From the NCBI GenBank assembly GCA_025558075.1, contig JAHLKF010000010.1, positions 124,001-188,000 of the forward strand: 64,000 bases of DNA, in the 5' to 3' direction. The notes beneath the pieces were generated by a model, which ran no database searches, was not told the DNA's origin, and saw nothing but the letters and a program-made list of their open reading frames with translations. A program made the translations under genes and the position numbers. This document shows positions 1 to 11,700 of the stretch, piece after piece. Position 1 is the first letter of the stretch. Each line of letters begins with the position of its first letter. The DNA is from Gaertneriomyces semiglobifer. Taxonomy: Eukaryota > Chytridiomycota > Chytridiomycetes > Spizellomycetales > Spizellomycetaceae.

Positions 1-53
1 CATCGTCAATAACAATCTTTACGGTATGCAGTCACTGAGAAAATGAAACTTAC

Positions 54-755
54 CGCCAAACCAAACTGCCACAGCACCTCCGCTTGTACCCGCGTGGGAT
101 TGACGGGGGTCACCGGCAGTCCTTCTTCTTTTGTACCAGACCCACTCTGAGGCTGCGTAACTACCGTATAACCTATCCAACGCGACATCCCTTGATGATC
201 TTCCACTGATGCCGCGTGCACATTCGTAGCTCGGTTATCCAGGTCATTAATGGCGCGAGTGATTCGGCCGCCAGTACTTTCAGCAATCTGAATAACCGGC
301 GCCTCAAGGGGTAAATCTTTCCAATCCACTCCATCCATCGCGGTATTCGCACCGCTCGTGCTATTCAACCACATGATCACTCCCGCTGGGTTCATTTCCC
401 GCAAATTCGTTAAGCGAGTGCGGACATTACAGCCACTTGAAGTGATGTCTAGTAAAATAACTGGGCGAATGTAGGCGAGCAGCCCAACTGTTTCACTATC
501 GAATCCTGGATCGCTTGCGCGTGGCACAGGAACAAGAACACCTCCCCACGACCCTTTTGCTGCAGCTGGATTGTACTGAACTGGGACGATAGGTGAGTTT
601 AGGTCTCCCAGAAAAGATGTGTCGCGGATGTCGAACTCTTCAGAAGTTGTACTATGCGGGGTGAACCAAGCGGTGAAGAACCTGGCTTGCGGTTCAGCGA
701 ATGCGGATGCGACACATAGTTGGCAGAACAGGAACAGTTGAATCAGAGAATGCAT
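54..755 (-). CDS. Secreted or membrane PA-domain-like protein, 5' exon (partial)
   Basis: The first exon encodes 234 residues. It opens with a clear signal peptide (MHSLIQLFLFCQLCVASAFA) and continues into a roughly 200-residue lumenal domain. That domain has the look of a protease-associated (PA) domain: a long hydrophobic strand (LLAYIRPVILLDITSSGC), then a Val-Ile-Met-Trp strand, then APVIQIAESTGGRI. At the end of the exon a hydrophobic stretch begins (VLWQFGLA), which fits the start of a membrane helix. A GTAAGT donor lies at 53-48, so the gene continues beyond the left edge. I chose the ATG at 755 because it places the signal peptide at the N-terminus. PA plus transmembrane proteins are often RING ubiquitin ligases or sorting receptors, but the deciding domain is outside the window, so no function is assigned. 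Confidence 0.6.
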
Positions 756-785
756 GGCATATAGGCTCTTCGTCCAGAGAAACAC

Positions 786-1384
786 TTGCAGGATTGATGC
801 ACGACGCCAACGGTCTCGTTACGACTTGAAATCAACTTTAAGCCGGATTGTGAATTACTAAACCAATCCATGATTCACCGCAGTCGTCCGATCAGTTTTT
901 AAAGTTTCGAGCGGGGAGCCTGATGATTCCCGGAGCGCCAGGGCTTGTGGGTCTGGTGCGTCATGTCGCTCGATTGCTATTGTTGGTGAACGGATCTCAT
1001 TCATGTCGCGCGGGATAACTGGTCTGAAGGAGACGTGACGGAACCAGGGCTGGACAGGCTTACGCTGATGACAATGCCTCAAAAAGAACCATCGAACTTC
1101 ACAACGTCGTTGTTCACGGGCGCGTTCGAGAAGAGCGCGTAGATTTACGAACGTTCGAACGTTCAAACTCGAAACGACCGTCATAACTCATGTAATTTAG
1201 ATCAAAGGCGGCGTCATTAAATGTTAGGCATAACACAACTACTACGATAATAATAGGAACAACTACCTAACGATGGCAAAAACGCCATCGCGCATCATAA
1301 TAGTTCAAAATAGGTCATAATAGTTCCATAATAGTTCAGACTTCGGGTCCTTCACAGCAGGGCCTAGGCAGAAGAAATTGCCGG
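786..1384. other. Intergenic, no gene seen
   Basis: Only short open frames without family features occur here. Around 1250-1340 the sequence is AT-rich, with three near-repeats of 'ataatagttc/aataggtcataatagttc'. Nothing else is supportable. Confidence 0.5.
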
Positions 1385-1807
1385 CTAGTCGTCAAGAATC
1401 TCAATAACCTCTACGCCTTCAACATCGCCAACAGTCTGAGGTTCGTGGTCGTTTGGTTTAGCTTTCTTGTTTCCTTGGCTGCGTTCCATGCCGTCGACCA
1501 TCTTCCGTAGTGCTCCGAAATCGATGTTCTTCAATGTAGCAATGGTGAACAACGCGCTCAAGTATTCGTCCTCTTCGTGCTCTTCCCGAAATCGCTTCTT
1601 CACCTGCTGTATTTCCGCACCATTTTTGCCATCGAAATAGCAATCCTTACAAATGATACCGTTATCAGCACATCCGCAAGGTGGGTGGGGTTTCCCTTCA
1701 TCCCAATTCTCCATTGTGCATAGCCATACTTCTTTGCTGCATATGCCGCAAGGTTCTTTGTCTGCGTACTCTCCACACTTCTTGTGGGAACAGAAATCGC
1801 AACCCAT
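1385..1807 (-). CDS. Small cysteine-rich putative zinc-binding protein
   Basis: This single exon encodes 140 residues. The N-terminal half has a dense cysteine pattern (MGCDFCSHKKC, then EPCGICSKEVWLC, then PPCGCADNG, then IICKDC). The CxxC spacing suggests two interleaved zinc sites like those in small treble-clef or RING-like folds. The C-terminal half is charged and helical and ends in an acidic tail (EVIEILDD). There is no signal peptide or membrane segment, so a cytosolic or nuclear location is likely. I do not recognise the family. The cysteine spacing and sensible composition argue for a real gene, but no neighbour or splice evidence helps. Confidence 0.55.
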   Translation of the reverse strand: MGCDFCSHKKCGEYADKEPCGICSKEVWLCTMENWDEGKPHPPCGCADNGIICKDCYFDGKNGAEIQQVKKRFREEHEEDEYLSALFTIATLKNIDFGALRKMVDGMERSQGNKKAKPNDHEPQTVGDVEGVEVIEILDD

Positions 1808-2521
1808 GCCTATTGTGCTTAAGTCGAACTTGATATACCAAGACTTTCGAGATAGATTCAGAGGGACTCGTCGCTCTCCTTTCTTATCCGCAGAACGAGA
1901 GAACTGTTGCGTTTCTTTTGTACTTCCCCTGGATGACTTCGGTTATCCATGGCTTTATAGGTGCTCTCGACGACGAGCTCCATAGGCTCTACAAAATTGG
2001 AATAGCCCTCAAATCCAAAAATAGCAACCTAAATTTAAAGTCTCTCCATTTGGCATTAGTGGCGGGCTCTGCGTGGACGATGCGGGATACGGGATACGGA
2101 AGAATCCCAAGTGTTGAGGTGACAGTCTTCCCATTTGGTCGTGTGCTGCCAATAGAGTATGTGGTCGTCCGGTTGTCTCGGCACCACACATTTGGACACA
2201 CACCTCCATTCTTTTCGATCAGGCTTACCGAGTGCCAAATGATGCGGATGCGTCCAGAAATACGATTGCCTATGTTTGGCATAAGCGAGAAGATGGTTGC
2301 CTGTCCAGATCCACAACGCGTGCTGGTCGAACTTCCGCTTTTACATCGCAGAAACGATTCGGTTCCTAGTTTGGCTGGGGCGGAAACCTCCTAACTAGTA
2401 AGGTAGGCTTACAAAGAGATATACTTGATATCTTAAATCATGATGATAAATCATACTTGGCAGCTATTGATCATAAGCATGTTATGGCCGATCTTGGACG
2501 CGTTTGTTAGTTCGTTAGGTT
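1808..2521. other. Intergenic, no convincing gene
   Basis: A plus-strand open frame of about 158 codons (1918-2394) begins at a non-ATG codon and shows no domain or codon pattern. Antisense frames are equally open. No feature is called. Confidence 0.4.
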
Positions 2522-3762
2522 CTACTTGTTACGCTTCATCTTCGCCTTCCATTCCTTCTGAAATGCCTTCGACGCTATCACGAACGCCTTTTCTTCGTCA
2601 AATCCCTTCCTAATTCCAAACACATCTTTCACCACCGGTGCAAGATCATGTGATGTACATAGATAGAAATCTTTCGAGGTTCCAGCTTTACTTTGGTCTA
2701 CTTTCTTTTTCATTAGAACCTCCAGGAGTTGCTCAAAGGTTAAGCCCGAACCCGAAGGAAAATTGAGGATGAGTTGAGCTTCATCGGTGGTGAAGTATGC
2801 GTTGGTTAGGTAAAATTTGGCATTAAAATCGGTTTCAAGGCGGTCTCTGGCACCTTCATCACTACCAAAACGGAGGAGGTCGGACAGGTAAAGCTTGATT
2901 TTCATCCAAAGTGGGGACTGGTGGAGATGTTTGAGAGCATCTGGATATTTTTTGAAGTTGCTGCACATGCCGATGAATAATTGAATGAAATCGGCCGTGA
3001 CTATTATGAGGGTGCGGATGATGGAGTTCAGAGAAGAACGTAAGTAAGGGACACAGGACAATCAGCCAGTAACGGATGCGACATACAGTTATTGTTACGC
3101 AACAGTGCAGTTGTCCAGACGTCCGTGGTTAGCTGGATAGACCCGTAGTCACATTCCAAAACGATGTCGTTGAGCGCCGTGCCAGCAGCAGCCTTTGACT
3201 TTACAAATTCCAGCAGATGCTCGCCGTCCACCGCAATAACCGTATCCCCGTCTTTAAAAATGATGCGGCGGTTTGCAGGGTCATCTAACTCTTCCAGAGA
3301 GAAAGGATCGCCATCATTCTGGGATTCTGACTGGCGATCTTTTCTTTCTGGAAGTGCCGCAGATGCAATGATGTCTGGGTCAACGGGTGTAGCTTTCGAT
3401 TTACGCTTTAGCGCTGGCGTGGATGCGGGAGTTCCGCACCGAGGGATGTGAGGTGTGAAAATAACTGGGGTACTATTGGGAGAGGGGTGGTGCTTTGCGC
3501 GGAAGGTGATGAAGTACAATGATGCGTTGAATTGACGAAGAGCGAACTGTAGCATCGGGTCATCGGCCAACCTCAGATAGCCGTACGTTGCGTACGGCCC
3601 ATCACCCGGACGAAGAAAGCAATTCCATCCCTCCAAATCATGACTTCCTGGTGCCCAGATCAGAAGCGATGCGATGCTGATTTTGGACCTCTCCACATAT
3701 GCCGAACCGACGTCGTTTCCACTTTCGGTCTCGACAGAGAAAGCGAGATGAATGGTGGACAT
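2522..3762 (-). CDS. Uncharacterised protein, two exons (about 384 aa)
   Basis: Exons are 3762-3087 and 3000-2522. The intron has a GTATGT donor (3086) and a TAG acceptor (3001), and the phase closes correctly. The first 100 residues look like a folded beta-rich domain (AYVERSKISIASLLIWAPGS, then YGYLRLADD). Next comes a Pro/Ser/Lys linker with a basic stretch (ALKRKSKATP), then a strand-rich block (RRIIFKDGDTVIAVDG) and a helical C-terminus ending in a lysine-rich tail (WKAKMKRNK). The linker and tail could be nuclear signals. I recognise no family. The clean splice closure and a long frame on one strand support a real gene. Confidence 0.6.
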
Positions 3763-4409
3763 GTTGATTTATGGTAGTTTATGGTTAAAGAGTGTTAGTA
3801 AAGCAGCGAGTGCAGATGGCATCAGGCCAATATCCTACACAAAGTCGATGCAATGGACAATGGTTCAAAGAAATAACGCCCAAAATATCGTTTTATGTGT
3901 GGCGTTGGAAAAAGCGACACGTGGGACGCCACTCGCACAAGTATCGTGATAAACTGTTCTCAACTATGATATCTTTCAAGGTATCATCAGAAACAGAACA
4001 GGCCGGTCCAACAATAACCATCATTAGAAGTAATTAACTAACCCTCACCAGCACTCTTGCTAATAACCCCGCCATGTGTCCATTTGGCAAGTTTGTCTCT
4101 CTAATGTAACGCACAATGCATGCAATTGAATCCTTGGACTTGCGATGAGTGCAAATCCATCGTAATGATATGATGCCCACCTGCCCGTTGTTGAAATGCT
4201 TGCAACCATTGAAACAGAGAGCTCAGTCCGGGAATGTATATGTAGTCTGATGTCGTTAGCTTTCCCAACTACACTTTGCCGTTATGGCACTACGCGTTTT
4301 CTTCGTGATCTGCTTGTGGTAAAATACGGCAGTACCGCAGTAATTCACTGTCGATACAGGACTGCGAGACAGAGCAGATTACGGTGTAGGATAGGCGGAG
4401 GTGGCAGCG
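3763..4409. other. Intergenic, shared upstream region of two divergent genes
   Basis: This separates two divergently transcribed uncharacterised genes and presumably holds both promoters. I see no RNA gene or repeat. The short open frames are not convincing. Confidence 0.4.
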
Positions 4410-5308
4410 ATGGGCTTGTTGATGAGTCGTCTATGGTCGACGTTCTTTCAAAGGTTGCTTGGGTGGTATCATGCAGGACAGTCATCGACGGCCACCTCGG
4501 CCGTGGCGCCGTTATCCAGTAAGGAGACCGCTGTCGACGAATGTCGCACCCTAGCATCTGATAAGCCCAGCTACAGGCGCGATGCTGTTGAAGAGCAGAA
4601 TGGGACTGTCAAGGTATGTTTGCGTCAAGCAATCAGGACTCATGATTACGAGAAACGCCCGTTGAGCCTAGTGAACAGAAGGATGAACGCATCGATGGGG
4701 ATGCTCCAATACCCGGGCCTACATCGGTGAATGCGGATCTCGACGAAGCTTCGACGTTGGCTGGAGAACCACTAGAGTCAAGCATCGAGAACCTAGACAC
4801 ATTGCCACCTAAAGCTACAGCGGATCCTCAGGCAAGAATAGTCGCCCACTCAACACCTGAAATTTTGGATCACCAATTGGTGGAGCCGACAACCTCCGTG
4901 CTAGAGAACGCCCAGCAGGATGTCTGTACAAGCGACGATGAGGATGAAGTAACCGTTGTTGCAGATGATGACCAGCCAAGTGTCCAGAACAACCCACGGA
5001 AAGTCAGCACAACCGAGGTAAACCTCTCATCCAACCCCGCCGATGTTCCCGCGACCGCCGGAACCTGCATTGGCGACGGGGCTTCCCTCGATGATGTGCT
5101 TTTTCACCCAGCCGAGGTTATACCTGCCATTCCTCTTGACGACGCTACCTATTTTTCCAAGATTAGCGCACAGCGCTTCCAGGGCGAGGAGAGAGTGCTA
5201 GAGAGGCTTGCCTACCGGACAGTATGGAAATCACTTTCAGATGCGGTTGAAGAAGAAGAATTGGAGAATGCAGTGAGAGAGCTGATTGCTAGAGGGAGCG
5301 GTATTTAG
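4410..5308 (+). CDS. Uncharacterised acidic protein, two exons (about 281 aa)
   Basis: Exons are 4410-4613 and 4667-5308. The 53-bp intron has a GTATGT donor and a TTGAG acceptor, phase 0. The N-terminus is hydrophobic/amphipathic (MGLLMSRLWSTFFQRLLGW) and could be a membrane anchor or mitochondrial presequence. The middle is long, acidic and apparently disordered (TSDDEDEVTVVADDDQ). The last 60 residues are the only part that looks folded, a helical segment (ERVLERLAYRTVWKSLSDAV, then ELENAVRELIARGSGI). I do not recognise the family. The upstream in-frame GTG at 4401 was rejected in favour of the ATG. Confidence 0.6.
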
Positions 5309-5777
5309 TGATGCTGAGTTCATAGTCTGCCTGCTGGTATGGGCATATGATAAACCACGTAGGTGTTAGAAGTGGGGTCCATTCTATGAATTGCAATCCC
5401 GTAGATAGGGGCAGACTTCTGTTGGCCGGAGTTCTGCAAGAGGTAGTGTACTTCGACGGCCACATATTTTCGTATAATTATAGACTTCATAGATATTGCT
5501 ATTGGATCCTTGCATGTCTGTTTCGTTCGTGCTACCTGACCTTGGTTGCTGCCTGACTGAATTCAATATCGGCTCAGATCACTTTGAAAGCGCAGAAGTG
5601 ATGACTACCAATTGGGGGCCATGCATCGTGTAAATTTTATACAAGGACAGTCATTCTCATTGAAATGCATATAGAGACCATCTAGATATCATACAATAAA
5701 CCAAGGACATGAGTGCCGATGCATCATTGCCGAACTTGCGGAACCTAATGCTAATACGGCAGTCTCTCATGCGCTAT
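5309..5777. other. Convergent 3' intergenic space
   Basis: This lies between two convergent genes. It is AT-rich with possible 3' UTR and polyadenylation sequence (aataaacc near 5695 on the plus strand). No gene is seen. Confidence 0.4.
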
Positions 5778-8700
5778 CTACATTGCGTCAAAATATGTCG
5801 ACGCAGAACTGTCAGTGGTCACAGTTCGAGGGGTATCTTCATCCTTCTCCTCCAGCGGAATCTCACTTGAAGTAGTTGCGGGCTTCGTCGTAATGGCGTC
5901 CTCCGGTTCCACCTGGCTTTCATGAATTGGCTCAGTGGTTGTTTCGTCACTGTTGCCCGTAAGTTGCGCAGAGGCAGGCTCTACAGTTGTCTCAGCAACG
6001 TCGTCAGAGGCACTTTCTTCAACCTCTCCTGTAGCCTGCTCAGGAGCTGCGTTCGCATCAGCATCCGCGGCTTGTTCAGTAGCTGCCACTGCAGAGGCTG
6101 CCTGGTCACCCTGCTCAGAGATCGTCTCTTCAACCGTCTTTGTAGCGTCGGCAAAGGCATCCTCTTCAACGTATTCGGTGGCTTGCTCTGGAGTTGCTTC
6201 TTCATTAACTTCTGGAGTCTGCTCAGTGCTTGCTTCCTCAACCGCTTCCGCGGCTTCTTCAGTGGTTGCTTCTGCAATTTCCTCCGTAGGTCGCGCTTCT
6301 GTAGTGTCGACAGAGGCTCCTTCAGCCTTTTCGCTGGCTTGCTCAGGAGTTGCTTCTTCATGAACCTCTGGGGTTTGCTCAGGCGTTGCCTCTTCATCAA
6401 CCTCTGGAGTCTGCTCAGCGATTGCTTCTTCAACCGCCTCCGCGGCTTGTTCAGTGATTCCTTCTGCAACATCCTCCGAAGGTTGCACTTCTGTAGCATC
6501 GACAGGGGCACCTTCTTCTGCCTTTTCGGTCGCTTGTTCAACGGTTGCTTCTGCAATTTCCTCCGTAGGTTGCGCCTCTGTAGCGTCAACGCAAGTACCT
6601 TCTTCAGCCTTTTCGGTAGCTTGCTCCGGAGTAACCTCTTCATTAACCTCTGGAGTCTGTTCAATGCTTGCTTCTTCAACCTTCTCCGCTGGTTGTTCAG
6701 TGCTCGCTTCTGCAGTTTCCTCCGCAGGTTCTGTAGAGGCTGCTTCTTCAATCGCCTCGGCAGCATCGTCAGAGGTACCTTCTTCGGTCTCGATGGTTCC
6801 CTCTTCAATAGTCTGTGCAGTCTGCTCAGCAATTGCTTCTGCAGTTTCCTCCACAGGTTGTGCAGAGGACGTTTCTTCCGTCGTCTCTGTAGCGAGATGC
6901 AAGGCACCTTCTTCAACCTTCTCTGCAACCTGATCCATGATGGCCTCGTGATCGCTGTCTGTTGCCTGCTCGGTCGTCTCTTCAACAGCCTCAGTAGGTT
7001 CGGTGGCAATCCCGTCAACAACCTCTGTAGCATGTTCGGTGACCTCTTCAGTCGCCTCGGTAGCGTGCTCGGTGGCAACCTCTTCAACAGCCTCGGTAGC
7101 GGGGTCGATAGTGGCAACCTCTTCAACAGCCTCTGTAACCCGCTCAGTAGTCGCTCCCTCAGCATTTTCCAACGGTTGTTCGGCTGTTTGCTCAATAGCA
7201 GCATCTTCAGTTGCCCCCACCGCATCCTCAGCCATTGTCTTCTGAACCGCCTCTACAGCGTGCTCGGCTGCATCCTCACCTGCCCCTTGGGCATGCTCAG
7301 TCGTTGCTTTGTCCACCGCTTGATCGGTTGTTTCGTCAACCGTTGCTGCAGGTTGTTCAAGACTTGCCTCCTTGATCTCTTCTGTTGCGTGCTCAATTCC
7401 TTCCTCAGCTACCTCCATCGCCTGCTCGAAGGCAATTTCCTCAACCGTCTCCTCAGACTGCTCCATAGATATTAGCTCCTGAGCCGCCTCTGTAGCTACG
7501 GCAGTACTGTGATCGTCAACACCGAACGCTTCGGGGTCAGTCGGAATCGCATCAGCAGCGTCATCCGTTACTGTCGCATCCTCCATTGTTTCACCTTCCG
7601 AAGATTCCGCTACCGCCGCCGATTCAGCTTCGGTCACCGGATGTGTGAACTCTTCCGCTGGTGCACCATTTTCCTCATCATGCTCATCAGTTTGTTCTTG
7701 ACCAGCAAGTTGAAGATCTCCGTCATGTTCAACATCATCAGCAGTTTCATCGAGCGGTGCTTCCGGGGCGTCAGTACCCTTCTGATGCTCGCTTACAGGT
7801 TCAACCACCTCTGCAGCTTGAATCTCTTCGACTGCCACCTGCTTAGCTTCATTAATAACGTCTTCGGCGGTAGCCTCAGTAATGGGGTCAGATGCAAGTG
7901 CTTCAACCTCAACGCCTGTCGAGCTTGAATCTTCCACAAGAATGGTGCTAGAAGCGTCGCGGTCGGTATTTTCTACAGCGTCAACAGCAGCAACCTCGGT
8001 AACATCTTCGCATACCCCACTCTCGCCGGCCTCGTTCACATCCGGAAGACTGTTGACTTGCTCATTCTCGGTGGTGGCCTCGTGCAAGATCTCATCAGCA
8101 ACGAGATCAGCAGCAAGAGATTTGGAACTGGCCTCGTCACCCAACACTTCCTCGTGTTCGATCCCTTCATTCATACTGGTCAAGGACTCCGCGGCACCAT
8201 CAAATCGAACGGATGCATCGGCCGGTGCTACTTCTAGCTCAGCATGGCTTTCAGCCACTGCGGCATTGGCCTCATCCGCCAGAGGTGCGGCTGGGAGAGC
8301 AGCGTCGGTTTCCGTAGGTGTAACTTCCACTGGGTGCTCCTGTTCTTGGATTTCATCTACCAACTGTGCACCAAGGGTGCTGTCAGCCGAGATGTCCTCT
8401 GCTTCTACGGGTGCGGCAATGATGGACTCGCCCACGGCAGTATCCGCGGATACAAGCTCTCCATCTATATCCACCGTGGCATCGACGTGGGCCGCAACAG
8501 TGGCCGAGTCTGCATCTCCGGCTTCAACTACATTGGCCACTGGTTCTTCTGCGACATGCTGTGCTACAGCAACGGCGTCCACAGCGGATGCAGGTGTGTC
8601 GTCATTTTCTGCTACCAGGTCGGGCACAATCTCGGCAGCAGCGTCAACCATCTCAAGTTGAGCAACCGCTCCGTCGGCATCTTCGTGGATTTCATTGTGG

Positions 8701-11700
8701 TCGGCGGCCTCAGGGGCTCCCATCAATGCTGCAACTGAACTCGCAGTAACTTCATCAACAGAATTGGTTTCCCCTGCGTCCAGACCTCTGGCTGAGATCT
8801 CCTCTCCTCCAAGAGACACTCCTTCAACAGGTTCTAGGGCAACCGGGTCGTCCATCTCGTCGAGCGTTTCCACAGTGGCACTGACTTCGTCTGTAACAGG
8901 TTGAACCTCTGACATAACAGCTTCAACGCCAACATCATCTGTCTCGATGTCAAGTTTGGGTGCTGCTTCAACTTCAGGGACATTGCCATCAGCAGATCTT
9001 TCCACATCCATATCATTTTGAGAGACGGCGACCTCTTCGGACTCGATTGTCAATTCTTCTGATGGATCACTGGTTTCTTGAGAGGCAACAACGGCGTCAT
9101 CGTTCTCAGGAATACGCTCTGCGGCCACCCAATCGTCTACGGTAGAACCCTGCATAATGTCAGCAGAAATTTCCCGTTCTTGAGATGCATCAATTTGCAT
9201 TTCCGAGCTGGGATTCTCCGTTGGCGCTTGGTCAACCACCGACTCTGTGAGTGCGTGCTCGTGTCCAGCAACATTTTCCAGTTCCCTCGCTTCGGAAACA
9301 ACGGTATCCGCAAGCCCGACCTCCAGGTCTTCCTTCTGCACAACCTCAAAGGACGATGCCGAAGCACTGTCTCCGCAATCGTCATTCTCGGCTGCCTGGT
9401 CAGCAGTCGGTGTCCTCGCTCGCTCTTCAGTAGGTGTGGGGTACGCCTGCACACCCAACTCCACTGGCCCAGCCCCATGATCATCGCGTAAGCGCTTCCG
9501 CAACTCCCTTTCCCTCTCCAATACACTCTCAACGTCCCGGGCGGCCTCTTCCATACGTCCTTCCAGCTCTTGGTTATCCAGCTCTAGGTCCTCCACCCTT
9601 TCTCGTAATTCTTCAATGGTGCGGTTTGCTTCTTCTAGGGCGCTATTGCTCCAGCCGACATTCCGGCTCAGAGCTTCATTGGTGGATTCAAGGACGGATA
9701 CCTTTTGCAGCAACTCATCCATATCCAGGAATTGCGTACTGGCATGCTTGAGTGCGGAAATCTGGTCACGTAGTTCTCGGTTGTCCTTTTCGAGCTCGGT
9801 AATTTTGCGTGCCATTCCAACAACTTGCTTCCCGCCTTCATCCAAGGCTCGGACTTGTAGTTGCGTTTTACTCAACTTCTGTGACAGGTTTGCATTCTCT
9901 GACTCAAGCTCTTCGATTCTCTCCGAAAGCATTGCGAGGTTCTGCTTCGAAGTGATGAACGCAGTGGTAGTGGATTCCAGGTCTGCAGATTTGTTGGTAA
10001 GAGCTTGTCTCAACTCTGCGTTCTCTTCGTTCACCGCCGTAAGTTCGACGAGGCGATTCGAAAGTTCCGCAATGGTAGTCTCAAGTCCAACCACTTTCTC
10101 ATTGTCGAATGTAGCTGATCCTTCCGGCTCCTCGAGCTTCTTAGTCAACTCTGCCACCTTGTCCTCAAGCTCACGAATCTTCGTGTTCTCAAGTGCTTCA
10201 GCGTGAGTCTCAGCATCCGCTATTTCCGCGCTCATGTCGGTAACAGCAGCCTCAAGCGATTGGACTTTCTCATTCGCCACCGCAAGCTCTTCCTTCAACG
10301 CCTCCACATCCACCAATTTTTCGCGTAAGTCTTTGATGGTGGATTCACATTCGGTAATCCGCGCCTCTGCGTTGTTCTTTTCCGACCCAGTCGTAACGAG
10401 CTCGGCAGAAAGATCAGCTATAGTTGTTTCGAGTTGCTGAATCTTCGCGGAAGTAGCCTCGTCGAGCTCCGTCGTCACTTTCGCAGCTTCAAGCTTCTCT
10501 CTGAGTTCAACGATCGTGGTATCAAGTTCTTGCACCTTCTCGATTTGGACGTCACGGTGCTCAATTTCGCTTTGTGCACGGGCAAGCTTGTCAGAAAGTT
10601 CCGCTACGGCTGTTTCCAGCTGCTGGATCTTCGCGGAGGCACTCTCGTGAAGCTCCGTCGTCGCTTTCGCAGCTTCAAGCTTCTCTCTGAGTTCAACTAT
10701 CGTGGTATCGAGTTCTTGCATCTTCTCAATTTGGACGTCACGGTGTTCAATTTCGCTTTGTGCGTGGGCGAGCTTCCCGGAAAGGTCCATCACCGCCGTT
10801 TCCAGTTCTTGACATTTCGTAGTTGCAACTACGTACAACTCAGAAGTTGCTTCGGCGGTCTCAAGCTTCTCTCGGAGTTCGACTACTGTAGCATCAAGTT
10901 GTTGTGCCTTCTCATTAACCACATCCAGTTGCTCGGCCTCAATTTGCGCCCCGGCAAGCTTATCCGACAGGTCGGCTACAACGGTTTCCAATTCCTTAAC
11001 CTTTGCAGAAGCAGCTGCGTGGACCTCAGCATCTGATTCGGCAATTCCAAGCTTCTCCCTGAGTTCAGCTACGGTTGTATCGAGCTCCACAACACGCTTC
11101 CGAGACTCCTCTGCCTCATCAAGCTTTGCAGACAACTCTGATATCCGTACCTCAAGTTCTGAAACCTTGTCTTCGCCGAGCTTAACTGCTCTTTCTGCCA
11201 ATTCAAGCTTTTCCTCAACACTTTGCAAGGTGTCAAGCTTGATCTGGGAAGAGGATAAGGTGGTTGATAATTCCTCATTGATTGCCTTCAACTCCTCAAG
11301 CTCTGTCTGAAATGCTTCAATCTTGGTCAAAAGCTCGGAGTTGATAGACTGAAGGTCAGATATTTCCGACTTCAGGTCTCCGTTGAGAGTACCCATCTCA
11401 TCTATTTCAGTGGCTTTGGCCTCAACCTCTATCAGCTTGGCACTAAGGTCTGCCAGATCTTTTTCGGCTCGATCAAGTTTGTCACGTAACTCAACGTTCG
11501 CATTGTCAATTTCGGCGGCCCGGGCGGTTTTGGCCAACAGGTCAGCATTTTCGCCCTCCAACTCATCGACTCTGCCAGCCCGACTCTGCGCATCAAGAAG
11601 TTTTTCCGAGAGATCCTTAGTAGCCATCTCCAACTCAGCAAAGGCCGCAACTTTGGATTCGGCTTCTACGAGTTTAGTTGTCATCTCGACATTGACACAC

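Noticed and set aside
1918..2394. 158-codon plus-strand open frame
   Set aside because: Starts at a non-ATG codon, has no domain, and the opposite strand is open too.
5922..7475. Open frame of 517 codons on the plus strand
   Set aside because: It is exactly antisense to the EEATEQA-type repeats of the giant coiled-coil gene. Its Cys/Phe/Arg/Leu-rich content is what the reverse complement of those repeats produces.
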